DNA from: Amoebophilaceae bacterium UBA1467
Lineage (GTDB): Bacteria > Bacteroidota > Bacteroidia > Cytophagales > Amoebophilaceae
Direction of reading: 5' to 3'
Assembly (NCBI GenBank): GCA_002325615.1
Contig: DCSL01000059.1
Location: 1 to 20,953 of the forward strand
DNA: 20,953 nucleotides
Below, piece after piece: positions 1 through 8,592 of the stretch; within the stretch, counting starts at the first letter, position 1; every line of letters starts with the position of its first letter. Under the pieces are notes generated by a model that had not been told where the DNA came from, made no database searches, and saw only the letters and a list, made by a program, of their open reading frames with translations. A program made the translations under genes and the position numbers.

Positions 1-1820
1 GGGTGGTAGCATTGAACAGGGTATACACGGTGAGGAATATTTGCTAACATGTCGCCATTGTCTTCTTGCGCTGCGAGTGGTGCGTAGTAGTGCACAGACC
101 TATCTTCGACCTGCTCTAAGGGTGTCCACTGCTTCGGGTCAAAAGGCATCTTGACAACATCCATGCCATCTTTGGTAAAATCATTAAAGATGAGCCAGCA
201 GCCATCGGCTGAAATGATGGGGTTATAAGCACCATACTTTCTGGACGTGACTTGATACCGTCGGTGCGTGGCTAGGTCGATTGCATAAATGTTGTCGATG
301 CCACTGTAGGCACTGTTGTAGAGTACGTACTGCCCTTGCATGAATGGACAACCCAGCTGCTCTGTTGAGTAGGGCAATAGGTCTTGGGTCCCTCCTGTGG
401 CGACATTGATGAGTGTGATGGTCACTCTTTGCCGCACATTTTTCACCACTACAATCTGTTTTCCGTCTGCCGACCACTTGGGTGTCAGATAGAAGTGGTT
501 GTCGGGATTAGGAAGGCGCTGTAGCACCTGGCCGTTTTTAGCGTCTAGCATCACCAGCTGGTGGTTGTAACCCTCGTCACTTTCTAAGGCAATAATCTTG
601 GTGGCGTCAGGCGATAATGCTGCTGCCCCATACCTACTTTTATGGGTGAGTGTCTTGAGTCGCTTGGCTTGGGTATCGTAGTGTTGTATGACCCCGTAAG
701 AACGGTCTTTCCACCTGGGGTCTGGAATTGTCTCCACCCATACCATTTTATTTTGTGCTGCTGAGAAGCCAACGTCCTGATTTATACAGCCAGGAGTAAA
801 GATCTTTCGCACACGCTGTTTTCCATTCAGTCCTACAAACTGTGCTACCGTTCCTAGACCCGACTTAAGCACAATAATGTTACCTTCCTTGTCTGGCTGT
901 GGATAGGCGTAGTCTGTGTAGTCTGTGTTATGTCTTACGGTGAGCCTTTGCGCCGGTGTGAGCTTAAGGCCTTCCAACTGCTTTTGCCAACAGATTTTCA
1001 ACTCTTGGTTAGTGTCTTCATAAATTTGAGACAAATTGCTACCAGTCGCGTTCTTAATAGCTGTGGGAAACAACTTGGGTAAAGTAGTTTTTTGGAAAAT
1101 ATCTGCCAGCACGGCCGGTCCGTACTTTCTTCGAAGATGGGTCGTTAGGTGGTAGCCTACGCTATAATGGCCCGGCACAGGATCCTTGAAAGAGCCTAAG
1201 ACCTGCTTGGCGTAGCTGAACCTTCTATGCGCCAGTAGATTGGTTCTATAGAGGCGGTCAAAGGATGGAATACGCCCCCGGCCGCTTGAGGTAAGCGCTG
1301 TCTCTATACTTACGGCATCCCCTTCGAAGAACCACAAGGGAATATTCAGGGCCATCATTGTTCCTAAAAAAAAATCTCCTCCTAGCCAATAGGCTAGTTG
1401 ATTAAAATTTTGCTTCAGCTGCGCAAGTTGCGCAACATGCCTCCACTCATGCACTGACAGCAGGCTGAGCCAGTCATTGGTACCAGTAAGGTTGTAATCC
1501 TGCGAAGGGAAAGTAAAAAACTCTCCCCTGCGAGGCCCTAGTGCTATAAAGCCATTGAGGTGCGTTTCTTGGTTTCTGAGTACCAGCGCAATTTTGGCGG
1601 GTTGAACACCCAGCGATCGGCTTACTGGCTCGTACAGGTGTTCTAGCGTGTTGGCCACCCTTTGTGCTTCTCGACTGATGTTTCCCTTGAAGATGATATC
1701 AACATGGGGTGTGCGCAGGCGGTGCCATTGCGTAGGGGGGAGTGGTTGGCTCAACAATTGTGTGCTGGTAGCTAGCACCAACATGACGCCAATAAGATGC
1801 ACCGAGGCTATTTTTTTCAT
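1..1820 (-). CDS. Secreted HExxH-peptidase-like protein with TolB/PD40 beta-propeller (3' end beyond window)
   Basis: An uninterrupted frame of 606 codons reads leftward from the ATG at 1820-1818 and leaves the window without a stop, so the C-terminus is missing. The N-terminus (MKKIASVHLIGVMLVLATS) is a Sec signal peptide without a lipobox cysteine. Residues 124-128 read HEWRH, an HExxH zinc motif, and E166 in the context PLWFFEGDA fits the third zinc ligand of gluzincin (peptidase MA-like) metallopeptidases. From about residue 290 the protein resembles a TolB-type propeller, with PD40-like blades such as KWSADGKQIVVV (448-459) and another around D539. Related two-domain proteins occur in Bacteroidota and are periplasmic or surface-located. 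Substrate is unknown. The start lies 34 bases downstream of the lptG stop, so co-transcription with lptG is likely. Catalytic activity is inferred from the motif only. Confidence 0.8.
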   Translation of the reverse strand, partial: MKKIASVHLIGVMLVLATSTQLLSQPLPPTQWHRLRTPHVDIIFKGNISREAQRVANTLEHLYEPVSRSLGVQPAKIALVLRNQETHLNGFIALGPRRGEFFTFPSQDYNLTGTNDWLSLLSVHEWRHVAQLAQLKQNFNQLAYWLGGDFFLGTMMALNIPLWFFEGDAVSIETALTSSGRGRIPSFDRLYRTNLLAHRRFSYAKQVLGSFKDPVPGHYSVGYHLTTHLRRKYGPAVLADIFQKTTLPKLFPTAIKNATGSNLSQIYEDTNQELKICWQKQLEGLKLTPAQRLTVRHNTDYTDYAYPQPDKEGNIIVLKSGLGTVAQFVGLNGKQRVRKIFTPGCINQDVGFSAAQNKMVWVETIPDPRWKDRSYGVIQHYDTQAKRLKTLTHKSRYGAAALSPDATKIIALESDEGYNHQLVMLDAKNGQVLQRLPNPDNHFYLTPKWSADGKQIVVVKNVRQRVTITLINVATGGTQDLLPYSTEQLGCPFMQGQYVLYNSAYSGIDNIYAIDLATHRRYQVTSRKYGAYNPIISADGCWLIFNDFTKDGMDVVKMPFDPKQWTPLEQVEDRSVHYYAPLAAQEDNGDMLANIPHRVYPVQCYH

Positions 1821-1854
1821 TGTGTTGGCGATGCGTAGTACTGTTCTTGCAAGT

Positions 1855-2931
1855 TTATTTGGGCGTGAGCCTGTACAGAATAATTCCCAACACAGAAAAG
1901 ACAATATTAGGCATCCATACAGTGAGGAGGAGGTGTGTGCCTTTGGCCTCGGCAATTCCTTTTGAGAACAGGAAAAAGGCAATGTATACAAAGGCAAGAA
2001 TAAATCCCGCTGTAAGTTGCAAACCGATGCCTCTTCTTGTCTTGTGTGCTGAGACTACAACACCCATGAAAGTCAGAACAATCGCAGCAAAAGGTGACAT
2101 ATAGCGCATATACTTCTCTGTCAAGAAGATATGGACATTGTCTGCTCCCTGGCTTTTCAGCACCTCGATCTGGGTATACAATTCGGGCAAGGTTAAAGTT
2201 TCATGCAGTTTGGGGTTCATGCTGAAGTCGTTAGGATGAATACTCAAAACTATATCCAGGGTGCTGCCCAGTTGGATATGCTCTTCTAGGTCCTCTATTT
2301 TTCTAATCATCCAATCCTGGAGTTGCCATTTTTCTTCTGCCTGGAGCCATTTTATTTTTTTTGCCGATAGCTTTTCTAGAAGCCGATTATCCTTCACTGT
2401 CTCTATGGTTACATTGGCACCTGAATTGTTGTAGGTCCGATAACGTTCCACATAAAAGTAGCGATCTGGGGCAATTCTAATGTGGAGATGTTGAGAACGA
2501 TTGTGAAAAAATCTGTCAATATACTCTGTTTCAAAGGCTACCCGCCTCATGTTGGCGTTGGCAAGGACCCAGCCTGTCAGTGCAAAGCTGCAGACTGTAA
2601 TAGCCATAGCACCTGCCAAGTAGGGAGCTAGAAAACGCAAGAAATTAACCCCACTGCTCATCATGGCAATAATCTCTGTACGCTGCGCAAGCCTAGAGGT
2701 CACGAATACAGTAGTGATAAATACACTAATTGGCGTAATAAAATTGATGATGAAGGGCATGTAGCCATAGTAGTAGTAGTCGATGATCTCCTTGTTTCCC
2801 AGCTTGTGCTTAATGAATTGTCCATTCTTTTCCGTGAAATCGATCAGTATAATGATCGCTGTAAGCATCAGCAGAACGAGCAGAAAGGAGTAGAAAAATT
2901 TTTTAAGTATGTACCGGTCTAATAGTTTCAT
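1855..2931 (-). CDS. lptG: LptF/LptG-type permease (YjgP/YjgQ family), LPS export
   Basis: This 358-residue inner-membrane protein belongs to the YjgP/YjgQ family, which forms the LptBFG transporter that extracts lipopolysaccharide from the inner membrane. The layout is typical: an N-terminal helix after MKLLDRYILKKFF, two more helices around the sequence VFITTVFVTSRLAQRTEIIA, a soluble beta-rich periplasmic domain of about 150 residues, and three C-terminal helices beginning near MSPFAAIVLTFMGVVVSAH. A longer frame from 2982 exists, but its first 17 residues overlap the end of tgt in another frame. The ATG at 2931, 8 bases after the tgt stop, gives the family N-terminus. The tgt-lptG order is common in Bacteroidota and suggests one transcript. 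LptF versus LptG cannot be settled from sequence alone; the symbol follows the usual neighbour annotation. Confidence 0.85.
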   Translation of the reverse strand: MKLLDRYILKKFFYSFLLVLLMLTAIIILIDFTEKNGQFIKHKLGNKEIIDYYYYGYMPFIINFITPISVFITTVFVTSRLAQRTEIIAMMSSGVNFLRFLAPYLAGAMAITVCSFALTGWVLANANMRRVAFETEYIDRFFHNRSQHLHIRIAPDRYFYVERYRTYNNSGANVTIETVKDNRLLEKLSAKKIKWLQAEEKWQLQDWMIRKIEDLEEHIQLGSTLDIVLSIHPNDFSMNPKLHETLTLPELYTQIEVLKSQGADNVHIFLTEKYMRYMSPFAAIVLTFMGVVVSAHKTRRGIGLQLTAGFILAFVYIAFFLFSKGIAEAKGTHLLLTVWMPNIVFSVLGIILYRLTPK

Positions 2932-2939
2932 GGGAACGC

Positions 2940-4064
2940 CTAGATTTTCTGCATGAGCACTTTGAGCACTTTGTCTTTCCAAGCTCTAAAAGTGCCTGCT
3001 ACGATATGTAGCCTTGCCTGCTTGGTAAGCCACAGGTACAAGGTTAGATTATGAATACTCGCAAGTTGGATGCCTAATAGCTCCTTGGCACGAAACAGAT
3101 GACTCAGATAAGCCTTGGTGTAGTAGGTGCTTACGTGCCCACCCAAGGGCTCGTCAATAGGGCTGAAGTCTGTTTGCCACTTCTTATTCCTAATGTTGAG
3201 CATGCCTTGGGTAGTAAACAACATGCCATTCCTGCCATTGCGGGTGGGCATTACACAATCAAACATATCTACGCCGATGGCAATGCATTCTAACAAATCT
3301 TGGGGGGTACCCACGCCCATCAAATAACGAGGCTTGTTGGTAGGTAAGATGGCGCACACCCATGCTGTTACTTCATAGAGCATGCCATCGGGATGACAAA
3401 CACCACCAATAGCATTGCCTGCCCGGTCTGCGGCTGCAATGGTCTCAGCAGATTGCTCCCTAAGGTCTTTGTAAACACTTCCTTGCACGATAGGAAAAAG
3501 CGTTTGATAGTGATTATGCTCTGCAATAGTGGCATCGAAATGGTCAACTCCTCGCTTGAGCCACCGGTGTGTTAAGCCCATAGAGCTTTTGGCATAAGCA
3601 TAAGAACAAGGATGCGGGGTGCATTCGTCCAGCGCCATGATGACATCGGCGCCGATGCTGCGTTGTATGTCCACAGCACGCTCTGGTGTAAAGGTATGTT
3701 GGGAACCATCTATGTGTGACCTGAAAGTAACACCTTCTTCAGTAAGCTTTCTTCGCTGCGCCAGCGAATACACTTGATAGCCACCACTGTCTGTCAGAAT
3801 GGGCTTATCCCAGCCCATGAACTGATGCAGCCCACCAGCTGCTTCTAGTATCTCTAGCCCTGGCCGTAGGTAAAGGTGATAGGCATTACCTAAAATGATC
3901 TCTGCTTGGATGTCTTCATACAAAGCTTTTTGGGGTACGGCCTTGACCGTACCGGCTGTGCCTACGGGCATAAAGATAGGGGTGTGAATTTGGCCCCGAC
4001 TGGTGGTGATGAGCCCCGCTCTGGCTTGGGAATAAGGGTCTACGCGCTGTACTTCAAAATTCAT
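2940..4064 (-). CDS. tgt: tRNA-guanine transglycosylase (queuine/preQ1 tRNA-ribosyltransferase), unusual base-binding loop
   Basis: The enzyme exchanges G34 of GUN-anticodon tRNAs for a 7-deazaguanine base in queuosine formation. The 374-residue product has normal length and start. The catalytic residues are present: D92 in TDSGGYQV (general base) and D269 in FDCVMPTRNGRNG (nucleophile), plus D146 (ALDECTP) and Q194 (PIVQGS) for base recognition. Two departures are visible. The loop that is normally GGLAVGEP reads GGVCHPDG at 220-227 and is about two residues shorter afterwards. The structural zinc site CxCxxC is replaced by LGGHVS near 307-312, although the downstream His (SIHNL, H338) remains. 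Loss of the cysteines may be shared by other Bacteroidota; the loop change looks more specific. The gene lies 69 bases after uvrC and 8 bases before lptG. Confidence 0.93.
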   Translation of the reverse strand: MNFEVQRVDPYSQARAGLITTSRGQIHTPIFMPVGTAGTVKAVPQKALYEDIQAEIILGNAYHLYLRPGLEILEAAGGLHQFMGWDKPILTDSGGYQVYSLAQRRKLTEEGVTFRSHIDGSQHTFTPERAVDIQRSIGADVIMALDECTPHPCSYAYAKSSMGLTHRWLKRGVDHFDATIAEHNHYQTLFPIVQGSVYKDLREQSAETIAAADRAGNAIGGVCHPDGMLYEVTAWVCAILPTNKPRYLMGVGTPQDLLECIAIGVDMFDCVMPTRNGRNGMLFTTQGMLNIRNKKWQTDFSPIDEPLGGHVSTYYTKAYLSHLFRAKELLGIQLASIHNLTLYLWLTKQARLHIVAGTFRAWKDKVLKVLMQKI

Positions 4065-4133
4065 ATTGCAAATGATCCACTGATTTTTTCTGATACAAAG
4101 GTAGGCTTGATGGGCGCTATTTGGAATAGAGGC

Positions 4134-5933
4134 TTAAGAATAGGCTTCAAGATGAGTCTTGAGTAAAGCTGCTTTTTTATTGCCTATTTGTTGTGCCAAG
4201 GTTGTTGTGCTTGCTGATTTGATGTGCTTGATAGACTTGAAGTGCAAAAGTAGCTTTTCAATCGTTTTGGGCCCTATGCCAGGAATGGCTTCTAACTCGC
4301 TTTGGAGGCTGGCCTTGCTCCGTTTGTTTATATGCAAGGAAATAGCAAAACGATGGGCTTCATTGCGTATCTGTTGAATGAGCTTTAAGGACGCAGCCTG
4401 TTTGCTGATGTGAATAGGGTAAGGATCCTCTGGATAATAGATTTCTTCTAGCCTTTTTGCAATTCCGATGACAGGTACCTGGCCATAGATGCCTATTGCC
4501 TTCATGGCCGCCACGACAGCACTAAGCTGTCCTTTGCCACCATCAATCACAATCAGGTCCGGCAAGTCTTTTTTTTCGCTTATCAACCTTGTATACCGCC
4601 TATGCACCACTTCACTCATCGAGGCAAAGTCATCGGGGCCTGTGACCGTCTTGATGTTGAAATGGCGGTATTCACTTCTAGCAGGCTTCCCGTTCTTAAA
4701 GCATACCATGGCTGCCACAGGGTGGCTTCCTTGTAGGTTAGAGTTGTCAAAGCATTCGATGTGTAAGGGCAGGTGCTGGAGCTGAAGGTCCTGTTGTAGC
4801 AATAAGAGTATTTTGTTGGCCTTTTCTTGGTAGCGCTCATTTTTAATGAACCGCTCTTTCTTAAAAAAGAGTGCATTCTTTACAGCCATCATTACTAGCT
4901 TTTTCTTATCTCCTATTTTGGGTACGGTCACGGCCAGTGTATTCAGGTCGATTGATAGCGGCAGATTCGTCAGTACCTCTGTGGCCGTGCTACTGTACTT
5001 TTCCCTAAAGTTCAGAATCACGCGTGGCAGTAGGTCGCCATCTTCTTCGTCCAACTTTTTCTTAAGCTCTACAGTCTGCGTAAAGCTGATGGCTCCATTC
5101 TTGATTTGTAGGTAACTCACAAAAGCCGCTTGCTCGTCTGAGACCATCCCAAACACATCTAAATCACCCACCTTAGGGTTGATGATCAACGATTTGACTT
5201 GATACGTTGTTAAGGCGTCTAATTTTTCCTTACATGTTTGCGCTTCTTCGTAGGCCAGTGCCTGAGCAGCCTGGCACATCTTCTCTCTGAGGTCCTTTTT
5301 AACAGCATTCAGGTGCCCCTTGAGCAGGTACTCGATTTGGGCTATATCTTGGTTATAGGATGCTTCCTCCTGTAGCCCCTCACAAGGCCCTTTACAATTG
5401 CCTAGGTGGTATTCTAGACAGACTTTAAACTTGCCTTTGAAAACGTTTTCTGCTGTCAGGCTATAAGCACATGTGCGCAGGGGATATAATTGTTTAATCA
5501 GTGCTAGGATTCGGTACATGGCCCGCAAGTCAGTGAAGGGGCCATAGTATTGGCCTAGCTGGGGCGATACCTTGCGGGTGGGGATCACTCTGGGAAAGCG
5601 TTCCTTGGTAATACAGAGGTAAGGATAGGTCCTGTCGTCTTTAAGGAGGATGTTGTAGCGGGGCTGGCTCTTCTTAATCAGGTTGTTCTCTAGCAGCAAG
5701 GCTTCATATTCAGAGTTCACAAGGGTGCACTCAATAGTTGTGATCTCAGCCACCATCCTGCGGGTTTTGAGACTGTGCTGTTTGGAGCTACTAAAATAGC
5801 TACTTACTCTTTTTTTAATGTTTTTGGCTTTTCCTACATAAATAAGCGTGTCTTGCTTATTGTAAAAGCGGTACACACCAGGCTGGGGAGCAAGCAAGTG
5901 AATGTCTTTGGGGGTGTATTTTTTTACCTCCAT
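4134..5933 (-). CDS. uvrC: Excinuclease ABC subunit C
   Basis: UvrC makes both incisions around a bulky lesion in nucleotide excision repair after UvrAB loading. All parts are visible in the 599 residues. The GIY-YIG nuclease has GVY at 19-21, YVG at 32-34, R42 and E82. A four-cysteine cluster (C155, C172, C180, C184) matches the iron-sulfur ligands reported for E. coli UvrC. The UVR (UvrB-binding) region lies around 200-240. The RNase H-like second nuclease carries D396 (CFDNSN), D464 (VIDGGKGQ) and H527 (NEAHRFA). The C-terminal helix-hairpin-helix reads AIPGIGPKTIEKLL (549-562). It looks complete and functional. The start MEVKKYTPKD gives the expected short N-terminus. It lies 164 bases downstream of pbp1A. 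Confidence 0.96.
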   Translation of the reverse strand: MEVKKYTPKDIHLLAPQPGVYRFYNKQDTLIYVGKAKNIKKRVSSYFSSSKQHSLKTRRMVAEITTIECTLVNSEYEALLLENNLIKKSQPRYNILLKDDRTYPYLCITKERFPRVIPTRKVSPQLGQYYGPFTDLRAMYRILALIKQLYPLRTCAYSLTAENVFKGKFKVCLEYHLGNCKGPCEGLQEEASYNQDIAQIEYLLKGHLNAVKKDLREKMCQAAQALAYEEAQTCKEKLDALTTYQVKSLIINPKVGDLDVFGMVSDEQAAFVSYLQIKNGAISFTQTVELKKKLDEEDGDLLPRVILNFREKYSSTATEVLTNLPLSIDLNTLAVTVPKIGDKKKLVMMAVKNALFFKKERFIKNERYQEKANKILLLLQQDLQLQHLPLHIECFDNSNLQGSHPVAAMVCFKNGKPARSEYRHFNIKTVTGPDDFASMSEVVHRRYTRLISEKKDLPDLIVIDGGKGQLSAVVAAMKAIGIYGQVPVIGIAKRLEEIYYPEDPYPIHISKQAASLKLIQQIRNEAHRFAISLHINKRSKASLQSELEAIPGIGPKTIEKLLLHFKSIKHIKSASTTTLAQQIGNKKAALLKTHLEAYS

Positions 5934-5949
5934 GTCTATGTAATGATGG

Positions 5950-5970
5950 CCTGATATAGCCTGTATCAGG
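5950..5970. repeat. 7-bp inverted repeat just upstream of uvrC
   Basis: CCTGATA (5950-5956) and TATCAGG (5964-5970) are perfect inverted arms around a 7-base spacer, ending 17 bases before the uvrC ATG on the minus strand. It could be an operator or a leader hairpin, but nothing else in the sequence supports a function. Confidence 0.3.
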
Positions 5971-6051
5971 TATTCGGTCCAATACCAAAAATAGTTTTAC
6001 GCAAGCTCTTCGCAGCATAAAAATTCTGAATAAACAAAAGCAGTAACAGGC

Positions 6052-6090
6052 CATCAGCCCCCTGATGAACTCCCCAATAAGGCCTTGGGG
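6052..6090 (-). terminator. Two tandem hairpins after pbp1A, possible terminator
   Basis: On the minus strand, CCCCAA/TTGGGG (arms at 6085-6090 and 6072-6077) and then CATCAG-GGGG-CTGATG (6067-6052) follow the pbp1A stop within about 45 bases. A T-rich stretch comes somewhat later, not directly after the stem, so intrinsic termination is uncertain. Confidence 0.35.
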
Positions 6091-6097
6091 CCGATGC

Positions 6098-8425
6098 TCA
6101 GAAGATCTCATTGACATCCAGTTCTACATCTATTGCATCTTCCTCCATCATTGGCTCCTCTTCCTGGTCTTCCTCCTGCGCTGACAATGCTGTTTTGGCA
6201 CCTTCCAGTTGAATAGGTATGTCTAGGCCGATTGGCTTAGTGTAATTAAGGAGCGGCCCTTTTTCGTAGGGCAGTTCAGGGTCTGCATAGATGCTCAGCA
6301 TAAATTTTTCCCATATTGGCCTGGCTGTGCGCGCTCCGCCTCCTAGGGCCAAAGTCCTGAAGTGGATACACCGATCTTCTCCACCTACCCAAACACCAGT
6401 ACACAAGCCTCTGGCCATGCCAACAAACCATCCATCTGAGTGATTAGAAGTAGTACCAGTTTTACCACAAATCTCATTATCCTCTTTGAGAGTCCGCTCA
6501 ATTCCTCTAGAGGTGCCGCCTGGCTCTTCTAGAGTACCCTTGAGCATATGTACCATTACATAGGCTGTTTTTTCACTAATGGCCTCTCGTTTTTGGGGCA
6601 TAAATGTCTCAAGCACCCGGCCATTTTTATCTTCGATGTGGGTGATGAACAAAGGTGCTGTCCAAACACCTTTGTTCATAAAAGTACTGTAAGCTCCCAC
6701 CAGTTCGTAGACAGACACATCGCTAGCCCCTAGGCATAGGGAAGGTACTGGGTCTAAGGGGCTATTGATTCCTAGCCTCTTGGCATAATCTACCACCAGC
6801 GTTGGCCCTAACTGCTTCATTAGATAAGCCGTGATCGAATTTACCGACCTGGCCATGGCCTGACGCAGGGTCATTTTTTCACCTGTGTACTTTTTGCTCC
6901 AGTTTTGGGGCACCCACGTAGGTGGATGACCTGGCATCCTAAAAGTCACTGGTGCGTCTACTATTTTTTGCCAAGGCATGTACCCATTGTCGATGGCAGC
7001 CGCATATACGATGGGTTTAAATGCAGAACCAGGCTGTCGTTTGCCTTGCATTACATGGTCGTATTGAAAGTGTTTGTAGTTGATGCCTCCTACCCAGGCC
7101 TTGACGTGTCCTGTATGTGGTTCCATGGCCATAAAACCTGTATGGAGCAGTCTTTTGTTGTATCGAAGCACATCTATGGGGCTCATGACCGCATCGATTT
7201 CCCCTTTCCAGGAGAATAGCTGGGTAGCCATGGGCGTGTTCATGAGGACATCAATTGTGTCCTTATCTTCACCATATTCTTCCACCAGCTGTTGGTAGTA
7301 GGCTGTACGTTTGGCTGCTGTTGCAATAAAATTCTGGATCTCATTGCCCTTTTCGTCAACCCATGGATTGCGTCCGTCCCAGTGCTGCTCAAAACTTAGC
7401 TGCAGCACTTGCATGTGCGCTACGACAGCCTCTTCGGCATATTTTTGCAAGCGACTGTCAATGGTCGTGTAGATTTTTAAACCATCTTCAAACAGATCGT
7501 AGCCATGTTGGTGCGTCCATTGTAAGAGAAAGTCGCGAATGGCAGATCGAAAATAAGTAGCTAAGCCCATGTTGTGGTCTTCTGCCCTGTACTCCAGCGT
7601 TATGGGCTGCTGTTGAAGCTGCTCATAATTTTCTTGAGCCAGTAGCTGGTATTTGCAAAGTTGTGCCAGCACTACATCTCTTCTTCGGCGCGCTCTTTCT
7701 GGATGTTTAATAGGACTGTAGTGAGAAGGGGCTTTTAAAAGCCCCACTAATAAGGCAGCTTGTTCTACGTTGAGCAAGTCAGGTGTAGTATTGAAGAAGG
7801 TCTTAGCAGCTACCTTGAGGCCAAAAGTGTTGTTCCCAAAGCTGACCGTATTGAGGTACATGGTAATGATTTCCTTCTTGGTATAAGACCGCTCGAGCTG
7901 TACCGCCACAATCCACTCTTTGGTTTTTACAATCACTGTTTTGAGAAGCGGGATGTTGCTGAGTAGTCCCTTGTACCTTTCGTTCCTGGTTTCAAAAATA
8001 TTTTTGGCTAGTTGCTGTGTAAGGGTGCTTCCACCTCCTTTGTTCTTTTTCAAGAGAATAGAAAGCAAAAAGACCCTGTAGAGTCCCTTGAGGTCGATAC
8101 CAGCATGGGTTTCAAACCGGTAATCTTCCGTAGCCAGCAAGGCATTGATTACATTCTGAGAAATTTCTTCGTACGCCACGAGACTCCTGTTGTTCCTAAA
8201 GTACTTGCCGAGCAAGACACCATCTGCTGAGTACAACTCTGAAGCCAAATCGCTTTCAGGGTTTTCTAGCACAGTCAGAGAGGGGAGTGTGCCATAAAGA
8301 TTCCACCAGTTGATCTTCACCGTGAAGATGTACAGGGGAACTGTGCCCAGGAACAGTAAAAAAACAATCCAAATGGCCCAGATAAACTGTTTCATAGATT
8401 TATTTTGCTTGCCTATGGTCATCAT
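6098..8425 (-). CDS. pbp1A: Bifunctional penicillin-binding protein 1A (transglycosylase/transpeptidase)
   Basis: This class A penicillin-binding protein polymerises lipid II and cross-links stem peptides at the periplasmic face of the inner membrane. The 775 residues contain one N-terminal membrane anchor (about 12-36). The GT51 glycosyltransferase domain has the catalytic E100 in ATEDYRFETHAGID, then GGSTLTQQLAKN (131-142) and QLERSYTKKEIITMYLN (176-192). The transpeptidase domain has SAFK (467-470), SVN (527-529) and KTGT (655-658). All active-site motifs are intact. The C-terminal 30 residues are very acidic. The start at 8425 has a second ATG three bases downstream; either is plausible, and MKQF at residue 11 would also retain the anchor. 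With murI and the EnvC-like gene in this window it argues for active peptidoglycan synthesis. Confidence 0.94.
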   Translation of the reverse strand: MMTIGKQNKSMKQFIWAIWIVFLLFLGTVPLYIFTVKINWWNLYGTLPSLTVLENPESDLASELYSADGVLLGKYFRNNRSLVAYEEISQNVINALLATEDYRFETHAGIDLKGLYRVFLLSILLKKNKGGGSTLTQQLAKNIFETRNERYKGLLSNIPLLKTVIVKTKEWIVAVQLERSYTKKEIITMYLNTVSFGNNTFGLKVAAKTFFNTTPDLLNVEQAALLVGLLKAPSHYSPIKHPERARRRRDVVLAQLCKYQLLAQENYEQLQQQPITLEYRAEDHNMGLATYFRSAIRDFLLQWTHQHGYDLFEDGLKIYTTIDSRLQKYAEEAVVAHMQVLQLSFEQHWDGRNPWVDEKGNEIQNFIATAAKRTAYYQQLVEEYGEDKDTIDVLMNTPMATQLFSWKGEIDAVMSPIDVLRYNKRLLHTGFMAMEPHTGHVKAWVGGINYKHFQYDHVMQGKRQPGSAFKPIVYAAAIDNGYMPWQKIVDAPVTFRMPGHPPTWVPQNWSKKYTGEKMTLRQAMARSVNSITAYLMKQLGPTLVVDYAKRLGINSPLDPVPSLCLGASDVSVYELVGAYSTFMNKGVWTAPLFITHIEDKNGRVLETFMPQKREAISEKTAYVMVHMLKGTLEEPGGTSRGIERTLKEDNEICGKTGTTSNHSDGWFVGMARGLCTGVWVGGEDRCIHFRTLALGGGARTARPIWEKFMLSIYADPELPYEKGPLLNYTKPIGLDIPIQLEGAKTALSAQEEDQEEEPMMEEDAIDVELDVNEIF

Positions 8426-8467
8426 ATTGAGGGTGGCCCACGCTAATAATTTTCATTGAATACCTTG

Positions 8468-8557
8468 GCAAAAGCAGGTACGCGTGCGTTGCAACCGTGC
8501 TATCTACGCACTAGGTTAGCAACTTTCGGTGAGCAGACAGCCTGCCCGTACTTTTGC
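8468..8557. other. Potential long stem-loop upstream of pbp1A
   Basis: GCAAAAG (8468-8474) can pair with CTTTTGC (8551-8557). Inside this, 8488-8500 pairs with 8508-8523 through GTTGC/GCAAC, AACC/GGTT and GTGC/GCAC, interrupted only by a 1-base and a 2-base bulge, with a 7-base loop. That makes 13 inner base pairs. It lies 43 bases upstream of the pbp1A start on the minus strand, so it could be part of a leader RNA. No known RNA family was recognised. Confidence 0.4.
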
Positions 8558-8572
8558 TCAGCATCTTAAAAT

Positions 8573-8592
8573 TAGCACTTATTCTAGTGCTA
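8573..8592. repeat. 7-bp inverted repeat
   Basis: TAGCACT (8573-8579) and AGTGCTA (8586-8592) are perfect inverted arms around a 6-base spacer, in the middle of the pbp1A/helix-turn-helix intergenic region. This may be a small hairpin or a protein-binding site. Confidence 0.3.

Noticed and set aside
223..772. Two short minus-strand frames of 84 and 62 codons near the left edge
   Set aside because: They are out-of-frame shadows of the long partial peptidase/propeller gene, whose frame is open across the whole region.
2766..2782. Tandem TAG/TAC triplets in lptG
   Set aside because: They encode a short tyrosine run (YYYY) and are too short to be treated as a repeat feature.
8488..8523. tRNA-like folding upstream of pbp1A
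   Set aside because: Only one bulged stem-loop can be formed; there are no D-arm, T-arm or acceptor features.
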